From an uncultured Rickettsiales bacterium (GTDB lineage: Bacteria > Pseudomonadota > Alphaproteobacteria > Rickettsiales > Midichloriaceae): a stretch of DNA of 7,677 nucleotides. Shown in pieces: positions 1-5,598 of the stretch. The stretch covers positions 1 to 7,677 of the forward strand of contig CALKVD010000092.1 of NCBI GenBank assembly GCA_937996615.1. Direction: 5' to 3'. Made by a program: the position numbers and the translations under genes. The notes under the pieces are model-generated. The model was not told the DNA's origin. It did not search any database and saw nothing but the letters and a program-made list of their open reading frames with translations. Position 1 is the stretch's first letter, and each line of letters begins with the position of its first letter.

Positions 1-1
1 C

Positions 2-129
2 TTTGTTCGTTTTTCATACCATAATTTTAAACAAAGCACAAGAGTATTTTTTATGTTTTTGCTTTTGTTGCTTTTGTTTTATTAGGGATAGGAACTTTTA
101 GTTTATATTACTTTAAAAAAACTTACTAA
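2..129 (+). pseudogene. Possible 3' end of a membrane-protein gene entering from the left edge, with a candidate frameshift
   Basis: The frame starting at base 2 is open from the window edge and stops at 83-85, ending in a run of Leu and Phe. The frame starting at 31 has no ATG but encodes one clean hydrophobic segment (about FVAFVLLGIGTFSLYYF) followed by KKTY and a stop at 127-129. The two frames would join into one protein-like tail if the T run at 47-52 were one base longer, or if ribosomes slipped back by one base there. The joined tail would be a single membrane helix with a positively charged end, and it would converge on the minus-strand gene ending at 178. T-rich DNA reads as hydrophobic residues in any plus-strand frame, so this could be chance. 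No function can be named from 42 codons. Confidence 0.27.
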
Positions 130-177
130 CTCAAATTATGATTTAGATTATTTTTTGTAACTTAAAAACTATGTTAT

Positions 178-1074
178 TCATTTTGAAGAATTTTGAATAT
201 GGAGCCATAATTGACGATTTTGGGTTAGTTTTTTGGCGATTGGTTCAATTATACTAGATAATTTAGCTAAATTATGATTGCTACCATTAATAAATATTCT
301 ATTAAATTTTATCTTTAAATTATAATTTGTTATATTAGTGATATTTCTAATGATATTCGTGAATGCAGCCTCTTCTGAAACACAATTATTATGAGTAGAT
401 TCATAGATTATTTTTTCATCATCAATCATTCCTAAAAGATCAGGATAACTATCCATCTCATCAAAAACCAAATTTTCAACCTTACCTGATTCTTTTTCAT
501 TACTATTAGCAAAAAAATCGTCATGATGATGATTTTCAATAAAAACCGGTGTATCTCCTATATATCCTTGGTAATTTCTGCCTAAAACTATGATATATAA
601 TTCTGTTATTTGTTTAACAAAAAGCGATGGTAAAAGTTTATTATTTAAAAATCGTAACATTTTTGCTTTATTTTGTTTTTGTCCAATAGAAAAATTGCTT
701 ACATCCAGCCTTTCTAGTATTTCTCTAAAATCAATATGATTTTCTATATTCAACAAATCGTAGATTTTATCTTTGTGGAATTTATGCATCACGTTGATTG
801 TAGATATATCTCCGTTGATAGAACAAAAATGACCACATATCTTAACATCAGCTTTTGACTTATTGTTATAATCTTGATACTTAATATTTTTATGCAAATC
901 ATTTATACCGCTATGCCATATATCATCGTCGATATTATAACGTTTTTTTTGTCTTATTTTATTTTTTCTATGTAAAAGCGAAATTTGATCTTCGCCAGTG
1001 ATTGGGCAAATATTGTCAGAAAGTAGGTTATCATTTAGGTTATATAACAACTCTAGATTGAAATTGAGAGACAT
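178..1074 (-). CDS. Hypothetical protein, 298 aa, family not recognised
   Basis: I do not recognise this protein. It is hydrophilic and rich in Asn, Ile, Lys and Asp, with no signal peptide or membrane segment, so it is probably cytoplasmic. Visible points are an N-terminal CPITGE segment (residues 23-28), Cys80 and Cys84 in a CGHFC cluster (80-84), a more ordered stretch at about 115-180, an ENHHHDDFF run (180-188) that could bind metal but matches no motif I know, and a C-terminal stretch at about 235-285 with a hydrophobic strand, NGS and a helix. That last part loosely recalls the end of sugar-kinase or actin-like ATPase folds (strand-GG-helix), but the glycines are not conserved and I do not rely on it. 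The open frame is long and uninterrupted, and a TATAAT box lies just before the ATG, so it is likely a real gene. It lies 89 bp downstream of ribA on the same strand. Confidence 0.72.
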   Translation of the reverse strand: MSLNFNLELLYNLNDNLLSDNICPITGEDQISLLHRKNKIRQKKRYNIDDDIWHSGINDLHKNIKYQDYNNKSKADVKICGHFCSINGDISTINVMHKFHKDKIYDLLNIENHIDFREILERLDVSNFSIGQKQNKAKMLRFLNNKLLPSLFVKQITELYIIVLGRNYQGYIGDTPVFIENHHHDDFFANSNEKESGKVENLVFDEMDSYPDLLGMIDDEKIIYESTHNNCVSEEAAFTNIIRNITNITNYNLKIKFNRIFINGSNHNLAKLSSIIEPIAKKLTQNRQLWLHIQNSSK

Positions 1075-1094
1075 TTATGCGACCAATAATTAGT

Positions 1095-1123
1095 ATTATA
1101 CAAAGCACCTACATATTAAGCAA
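1095..1123 (-). promoter_or_regulatory. Predicted sigma70-type promoter for the 178-1074 gene
   Basis: On the minus strand a perfect TATAAT (-10) lies at 1095-1100, with TTGCTT as a weak -35 at 1118-1123 and a 17-nt spacer. Transcription would start near 1088, giving a leader of only about 14 nt before the ATG at 1074. A second -35-like TTGACT lies upstream at 1137-1142, with a TAATAT box 18 nt further on. The ribA-to-hypothetical gap therefore seems to hold its own promoter, so the downstream gene need not depend on ribA transcription. This is based on matching the consensus by eye. Confidence 0.45.
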
Positions 1124-1163
1124 ATAATTATATGCTAGTCAATATAAAAATATTTAGATTTTT

Positions 1164-2453
1164 TTAAATTTTGAATAATTCATTGAAATTGGTGTGACCT
1201 AATTTTAACATTTTTGTTTTAAGATAATTTTTTGCTTCATCATTTGTTGCAGCAATATGAACAATGTTCTCGCTGATTTTAATCCCATGATTCTTCAATA
1301 TCAATGATTTATCAGGATTGTTGCTCAGTAATTTGATTTGATTAATTCCAAGTGCTATCAACATTTGAGCTGCAATTTTAAAATCTCTTGCATCATCATT
1401 TAAACCGATTGCTTGATTAGCTTCGACCGTATCCAACGTTTCATATTCTTGGAGATAGTATGTTCGCAACTTATTACTTAATCCGATACTTCTGCCTTCC
1501 TGATTTAAATATAATAATATTCCCCCTTGATTATCCTGTGAGATTATATCCAAAGCTTTGTGTAATTGCGAATAGCAATCACATTTAATACTGCGAAGTA
1601 CGTCGCCAGTAAAACAAGAAGAATGGAGACGAACTAAGGGATTTAAAATAGTAGTTCGATAATTATAATGATCGAGCTTATGATTGCAATCACTTTCCAG
1701 ATTCGGATCATCATTAGAATATGATTGTGGAAGCAAAACTATTGCATAATGCTCTTTTAAATGAGAGCGAAAAACATGGATATTAGCTTTGATTGCTTTG
1801 TTTGTCGAATCTTCTAAAATTAGAGGGGCGCTACATATTTGTGATATTATAGCATGATCGTGATATGCTGAAACGTTTTCTATATCGATTTCTTGAATTG
1901 GAATATCGCCCAATAAATCCTTGATATGAATTATAGTATTTATATCATCAGAATGAATAAATGCCGGAAGTATTTCACCGATTTTTGCTAAAGATAATAA
2001 ACATTGATTGAATGATTCGGTTATATCCGTAGATTTCTTTATATTTTTAATAATATTTATTGTATCATTATCAATAAGCTTTGCTAAATCTGCTGACTTT
2101 TGCTGATCCATGCCCGAAATTGCATTGATAATTTCGAGATTTACTCTTGATTTATGATCAAAATCAGAAATCATAATATTTTTAAAAGATAAAAGATCAT
2201 GATTTGGAATTTTATTCCCACTGCTTTTGATTAAATAATTAATTCTTTTATTCGTTAGTAATAAGCTGATTTTGTCAGTTTTTAGATCGGAATTTTCTAA
2301 ATTATTACGAGTGATATACGATAAAATATCCTGATTATTTGAATCAATTGCAATTATCAGTGATTTTTTCTTATCATCTTTTATGATAATCGGTAATCCG
2401 TTACTTAAATCGGTTATTATTCTAGAAAATTTATAATTACTTGAATTGAGCAT
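1164..2453 (-). CDS. ribA: GTP cyclohydrolase II-like protein with a degenerate DHBP-synthase-like N-terminal half
   Basis: The C-terminal half (about residues 270-420 of 429) is a clear GTP cyclohydrolase II domain. This enzyme opens GTP to 2,5-diamino-6-ribosylamino-pyrimidinone phosphate plus formate and pyrophosphate, the first step of riboflavin synthesis in the cytoplasm. The three zinc cysteines are present (C280, C291, C293, matching E. coli RibA C54, C65, C67), as are QEGR (318-321), Y332 (E. coli Y105), D354 and R356 (E. coli D126 and R128), DTVEAN (341-346) and LLSNNP (375-380). A355 replaces the glutamate at E. coli position 127. The N-terminal ~230 residues have the layout of a DHBP synthase (residues 12-37 and 61-74) but lack its acidic DDEDREN-type active-site loop, so that half is probably inactive. 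Similar two-part proteins occur in alphaproteobacteria. An insertion at about 243-265 separates the halves. The frame is open up to 2537, but ATGs at 2537 and 2495 lie inside tRNA-Arg; I chose the ATG at 2453, which lies outside it. No Shine-Dalgarno sequence is visible. Confidence 0.85.
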   Translation of the reverse strand: MLNSSNYKFSRIITDLSNGLPIIIKDDKKKSLIIAIDSNNQDILSYITRNNLENSDLKTDKISLLLTNKRINYLIKSSGNKIPNHDLLSFKNIMISDFDHKSRVNLEIINAISGMDQQKSADLAKLIDNDTINIIKNIKKSTDITESFNQCLLSLAKIGEILPAFIHSDDINTIIHIKDLLGDIPIQEIDIENVSAYHDHAIISQICSAPLILEDSTNKAIKANIHVFRSHLKEHYAIVLLPQSYSNDDPNLESDCNHKLDHYNYRTTILNPLVRLHSSCFTGDVLRSIKCDCYSQLHKALDIISQDNQGGILLYLNQEGRSIGLSNKLRTYYLQEYETLDTVEANQAIGLNDDARDFKIAAQMLIALGINQIKLLSNNPDKSLILKNHGIKISENIVHIAATNDEAKNYLKTKMLKLGHTNFNELFKI

Positions 2454-2487
2454 AATTGAATTAAAGTTAAATTTGATTTTAGTAAAA

Positions 2488-2563
2488 TGGCGCATTTGAC
2501 AGGATTTGAACCTGTGACCTTTGCCTTCGGAGGGCAACGCTCTATCCGCTGAGCTACAAATGC
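2488..2563 (-). tRNA. tRNA-Arg (anticodon CCG), CCA encoded
   Basis: The minus strand folds into a complete 76-nt cloverleaf. The acceptor stem pairs GCATTTG with CAAATGC over seven pairs. The D stem is GCTC/GAGC, the anticodon stem is TTGCC/GGCAA around the loop CTCCGAA, and the T stem is ACAGG/CCTGT around TTCAAAT. The discriminator base is G and the 3' CCA is encoded (TGG at 2488-2490 on the plus strand). Anticodon CCG reads the arginine codon CGG, which is used several times in the neighbouring gltX. The tRNA lies in the gap between ruvB and ribA on the same strand, and its 3' end is 34 nt from the ribA start I chose, so processing of a shared transcript would also define the ribA mRNA 5' end. 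Confidence 0.97.
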
Positions 2564-2593
2564 ATTATGTCGAAATTGAAATAATCAAAATAA

Positions 2594-2622
2594 CCAATAT
2601 TAGCTTATAGCAAAAGTGTCAA
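2594..2622 (-). promoter_or_regulatory. Predicted promoter for tRNA-Arg (and ribA)
   Basis: On the minus strand a perfect -35 hexamer TTGACA lies at 2617-2622. The best-spaced -10 (17 nt) is a poor TATTGG at 2594-2599; a better hexamer, TAATAT at 2597-2602, is only 14 nt away. Either gives a start near 2587 and a tRNA leader of about 24 nt. The -35 is convincing; the exact -10 is not. Confidence 0.45.
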
Positions 2623-2638
2623 GCTACTGCAACCTGAG

Positions 2639-2687
2639 TTATCCAAAATAATCATTTATTTAATATGAACAGCCATAATTATCCATA
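2639..2687 (+). repeat. Two DnaA-box-like nonamers 40 bp apart
   Basis: TTATCCAAA (2639-2647) and TTATCCATA (2679-2687) each differ from the DnaA box TTATCCACA at one position, and both lie on the plus strand in the ruvB-tRNA spacer. Their flanks are also alike, so this may be a short degenerate direct repeat. AT-rich DNA makes near matches common, and no AT-rich unwinding region or replication gene lies beside them. I regard this as a sequence observation, not an origin. Confidence 0.25.
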
Positions 2688-2720
2688 AGATAACTGCCTT
2701 ATAGAAACATTTTTTTTGCT

Positions 2721-3842
2721 TTATTCTAGGTAGTCGCGACATACTCCAGTCAAAACCCTGCCCCTTGGAGTACGGTTAACGAATCCTATTTGCATTAAAT
2801 ATGGCTCTATCATTTCTTCAATTGTATTGCGATTTTCGGCCAACCCAGCAGCAATTGTTTCGATTCCGACTGGACCACCACCATAGTTCTTCATAACATA
2901 ATTCAAGTATTGATAATCGAAACTATCCAATCCTATTTCATCTATATGTAAACTTTTTAATGCGTTTTTAACCACTTCTAGCGAGATAAATGATTTACTT
3001 GCAGTTTCATCGGTTTTATAATGGTTTATTTTGAATTTATTGCTGTTTTTTCCTGAGTTATTCTCATAATCATAGCTAAAATCCCTGGCTCTACGCAATA
3101 ATCTCAGAGCAATTCTTGGAGTGCCCCTTGCTCTTTTCGCTATTTCGGCTGCAGCAGATTCTTCAATTTCCACCCCCAAAACCTGGGCACATCTCATCAC
3201 GATTTTATGCAATTCCGATTCCTTATAAAAATTAAGTTTTAACGGAATACCAAACCTATCCTTGAAAGGATTGGCGAGCAGTCCTAGCCTAGTTGTCGCC
3301 CCCACCAAGGTAAATGGTGCGATATTAATTCTAACATTTCTTGCTCCAACCCCTTCTCCTATAATTATATCGATAACGTAGTCTTCCATCGCCGAGTAAA
3401 GCATTTCCTCTACTGCAACGTTTAGCCGATGGATCTCATCAATAAACAAAACATCATTTTTTTCAAGATTAGTTAAAATCGCTGCTAAATCTCCAGTTTT
3501 TGCTAACACTGGTCCTGAGGTCACTCGAAGATTTGCCCCCATTTCGTTGGCGATAATTTGCGATAAGGTTGTTTTACCCAAGCCTGGTGGGCCATAAAGC
3601 AAAACATGATCCAATGATTCTTGTCTTTGTTTAGCTGCAGAAATAAAAACATTTAGATTACGTTTTAGATCCTCATGTCCGATAAAGCTTGCCAAAGACT
3701 TTGGCCTTACTGTTTCCTCTTTTTCGATATCAAACTCCTCGGTATTAAAATCGCGATACAAGCTGATTAAATCCTCATTTTCATCGCTATTTTCTTGATT
3801 TTTATAGTCAACTATTATATTTTCTTCATTTTTTATTGTCAT
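2721..3842 (-). CDS. ruvB: RuvB, Holliday junction branch migration ATPase
   Basis: RuvB is the AAA+ hexameric motor that, with RuvA, drives branch migration of Holliday junctions in recombinational repair. In the 373-aa protein the Walker A motif GPPGLGKTT is at 84-92, Walker B LFIDEIH at 132-138, sensor 1 GATTR at 181-185, the arginine-finger segment DRFG at 195-198 (R196), sensor 2 GTPRIA at 240-245, and the C-terminal winged helix at about 320-373, including GGGPVG and RTPRGR. E. coli RuvB has 336 residues. The extra length comes from an acidic, Asn-rich N-terminus (RPK is at 46-48, about 20 residues later than in E. coli) and a hydrophilic insertion at about 257-284 between RARDF and the start of domain III. 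The C-terminal tail is short. The ATG at 3842 is the only reasonable start; a weak GAG lies a few bases upstream. ruvA and ruvC, often adjacent, are not in this window. Confidence 0.97.
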   Translation of the reverse strand: MTIKNEENIIVDYKNQENSDENEDLISLYRDFNTEEFDIEKEETVRPKSLASFIGHEDLKRNLNVFISAAKQRQESLDHVLLYGPPGLGKTTLSQIIANEMGANLRVTSGPVLAKTGDLAAILTNLEKNDVLFIDEIHRLNVAVEEMLYSAMEDYVIDIIIGEGVGARNVRINIAPFTLVGATTRLGLLANPFKDRFGIPLKLNFYKESELHKIVMRCAQVLGVEIEESAAAEIAKRARGTPRIALRLLRRARDFSYDYENNSGKNSNKFKINHYKTDETASKSFISLEVVKNALKSLHIDEIGLDSFDYQYLNYVMKNYGGGPVGIETIAAGLAENRNTIEEMIEPYLMQIGFVNRTPRGRVLTGVCRDYLE

Positions 3843-3898
3843 ATTTCTCGGTGCAACAGTACATTGCGATTTTTTATTAATTCTATGTTTTAGCTTGA

Positions 3899-3927
3899 TT
3901 TATAGCCACTTTTTAGCTTTTGAACAA
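3899..3927 (-). promoter_or_regulatory. Possible promoter for ruvB in the ffh-ruvB spacer
   Basis: The 159-bp gap between ffh and ruvB contains, on the minus strand, TATAAA (3899-3904) 17 nt after TTGTTC (3922-3927). A start near 3892 would leave a leader of about 50 nt before the ruvB ATG. The -10 is good and the -35 is weak (three of six). The size of the gap makes a separate promoter likely, but this exact site is uncertain. I saw no convincing terminator in the gap. Confidence 0.3.
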
Positions 3928-4001
3928 TTTTTTGCTTCAATTTTTAATACCATTTATTACCGGTTAATTCAAGATAATTTCGCTCGAAAATTTGCCAGCT
4001 T

Positions 4002-5441
4002 TTATTTGTTAATTAATTGATTCATCATATTTTGCAATTGATCGCCGTTCATTTTGCCAACTTTTTTGCTCATATCCTTCATACTAACATACTGTTTTAA
4101 TAATCTATTTACATATTGAACTTCTGTCCCAGCTCCTTTAGCGATTCGCCTTTTGCGTGAAGCATTAATTATATCAGGATTTTGTCTCTCCTTTAAAGTC
4201 ATTGAACATATAATAGCTTCATTCAATACCATTATTTTGTCATTAATTGCACCACCTAGCTTTTCTTTGATTTTACTGCCAAGTCCCGGCACCATTGAAA
4301 GCAAAGACGTTATGCTACCCATTTTTTTGATATTACGCATTTGGGATAGTAAATCATTTAAATCAAATCTGCCTTTTTGTATTTTTGCCACTAGCTTTTG
4401 AGCATCTTCTTGCTCAAAATGTTCTGCTGCTTTTTCAACTAGTGACACGACATCGCCCATACCTAAAATACTCGAAGCAAGACGTTCTGGATAAAAAGGT
4501 TGTAGGTCATTGAGTTTTTCGCCCATACCAACAAATTTTATGTCGGTCCCAGTGACTGTCTTAATACTAAGAGCTGCCCCTCCCCTAGTATCGCTATCAA
4601 GGCGAGTTAGAACAACTCCAGTGACTGGTATGGCGGCATTAAACTCTTTGGCTATATTAGCTGCTTCCTGTCCAATCAAAGAATCACAAACAAACAATGT
4701 TTCTGCTGGATTAGTCAATTGGTGACATTGTCGCAATTCTTCCATTAATGCTACATCGGTTTGTAATCTTCCGGCAGTATCAATTATTAAAATATCATAA
4801 TGATTATTTTTAGCTTTTTTTAAAGCCCGTTCCAAAATCTCTAGAGGTTTTTCACCCGCTATTATATCCAAACAATCTATCTCGATTTGCTTTGCTAAAG
4901 TTGCAAGCTGTAGTTGTGCTGCAGGACGGTATATATCAACCGAAGTTAGCAAAACATTTTTTTTATATTTTTTACGTAAATGCAATGCTAACTTAGCTGA
5001 AGTTGTCGTTTTACCAGAACCTTGTAACCCTACCATCATTATTACAACTGGTGGCGTTGCTCGTAGATTGAGGTTGATCTCTTGTTCTAGGGGTGATTTT
5101 AAATCTTTTGAATCATTGAGCTGTTTAAGGTTTTTAACTGAATTGCCAATATCCGAATTATTAACCCTACTAACTTCGCCGCCCAACAATTTAATTAATT
5201 CATCATGAACTATTTTAACAATCATTTGCCCGGGGCTGATGCTTTGGATCACTTCAGCGCCAACAGCTTTTGTTTTTACTTCATTAATTAGAGTCCTAAT
5301 TGCAACTAATGAAACATCAGCTTCGAGCAATGCAATCCTAATTTCACGCATGGCAACATCAATATCTTCAACGGTAATTTTGCCTCTTTTTTTTAATTTA
5401 CTAAATACCGAAGTTAATCCATTAGTTAATGATTCAAACAT
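4002..5441 (-). CDS. ffh: Ffh, signal recognition particle GTPase (SRP54)
   Basis: Ffh is the protein part of the signal recognition particle. It binds 4.5S RNA and the signal sequences of nascent membrane proteins, and docks with the receptor FtsY through paired GTPase domains. In the 479-aa protein the N domain is at about 1-90, with the ALLEADV motif at 37-43. The G domain has GLQGSGKTT (138-146), DIYRPAAQLQL (169-179), DTAGR (221-225), TRLD (279-282, where E. coli has TKVD), DTRGGAALS (284-292) and GMGEK (305-309). The M domain follows from about 330, with DLNDLLSQMR (360-369) and the RNA-binding segment SRKRRIAKGAG (428-438) leading into VQYVNRLLKQ. E. coli Ffh has 453 residues; most of the extra length is a polar insertion at about 91-120 in the N-G linker. 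The ATG at 5441 gives the canonical MFESLTNGL start. ftsY and the 4.5S RNA gene are not in this window. Confidence 0.97.
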   Translation of the reverse strand: MFESLTNGLTSVFSKLKKRGKITVEDIDVAMREIRIALLEADVSLVAIRTLINEVKTKAVGAEVIQSISPGQMIVKIVHDELIKLLGGEVSRVNNSDIGNSVKNLKQLNDSKDLKSPLEQEINLNLRATPPVVIMMVGLQGSGKTTTSAKLALHLRKKYKKNVLLTSVDIYRPAAQLQLATLAKQIEIDCLDIIAGEKPLEILERALKKAKNNHYDILIIDTAGRLQTDVALMEELRQCHQLTNPAETLFVCDSLIGQEAANIAKEFNAAIPVTGVVLTRLDSDTRGGAALSIKTVTGTDIKFVGMGEKLNDLQPFYPERLASSILGMGDVVSLVEKAAEHFEQEDAQKLVAKIQKGRFDLNDLLSQMRNIKKMGSITSLLSMVPGLGSKIKEKLGGAINDKIMVLNEAIICSMTLKERQNPDIINASRKRRIAKGAGTEVQYVNRLLKQYVSMKDMSKKVGKMNGDQLQNMMNQLINK

Positions 5442-5469
5442 TGAAATATTTTTAAAAATTGTATAACAG

Positions 5470-5550
5470 ACTATATTGTACCTTATTAAAGAAATTAATG
5501 TAAATTAAAAATTTTTTTTATGATTTGTCTCCCGCAGTTGACAATATAGT
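5470..5550. repeat. 10-bp exact inverted repeat in the divergent ffh/gltX promoter region
   Basis: ACTATATTGT at 5470-5479 and its exact reverse complement ACAATATAGT at 5541-5550 face each other across 61 bp. Outside each arm there is further loose similarity (TTATAC against TATAAC). The left arm overlaps the ffh -10 box. The right arm overlaps the end of the gltX -35 box. The placement would suit a shared regulator, or could simply reflect duplicated promoter-like sequence. With such AT-rich arms, chance is possible. Confidence 0.35.
5475..5504 (-). promoter_or_regulatory. Predicted sigma70-type promoter for ffh
   Basis: On the minus strand TTTACA (-35, 5499-5504) and TACAAT (-10, 5475-5480) each match the consensus at five of six positions, with an 18-nt spacer. 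The predicted start is near 5468, giving a leader of about 27 nt before the ffh ATG at 5441. The -10 overlaps the left arm of the inverted repeat described separately. Confidence 0.5.
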
Positions 5551-5565
5551 TCTATAACTTATATT
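5538..5565 (+). promoter_or_regulatory. Predicted sigma70-type promoter for gltX
   Basis: A perfect -35 TTGACA (5538-5543) is followed after 16 nt by TATATT (5560-5565, five of six). Transcription would start near 5572, about 27 nt before the gltX ATG. This is among the clearest promoter matches in the window. Confidence 0.55.
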
Positions 5566-5598
5566 TAAAGAGATATAAACTACCAGTCAATCTTCAAT

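Noticed and set aside
1..17. Minus-strand ATG at 17 opening MKNEQ and running off the left edge
   Set aside because: Only five codons are visible, with no ribosome site or clear promoter.
2476..2488. ATTTTA-TAAAAT palindrome directly after the tRNA CCA
   Set aside because: The loop is too small for the full stem and the pairs are all A-T; it is unlikely to terminate transcription or be more than chance.
2988..3080. RuvB insertion as a Rickettsia palindromic element
   Set aside because: The DNA of the insertion shows no inverted repeat, and I see no similarity to the insert DNA in ffh.
3970..4000. TTTC/GAAA hairpin just after the ffh stop as a terminator
   Set aside because: The stem is about four AT-rich pairs with a bulge and no T run follows, so it does not meet the pattern of an intrinsic terminator.
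4153..5466. Plus-strand open frames of 71-82 codons opposite ffh
   Set aside because: They are antisense shadows of a highly conserved gene.
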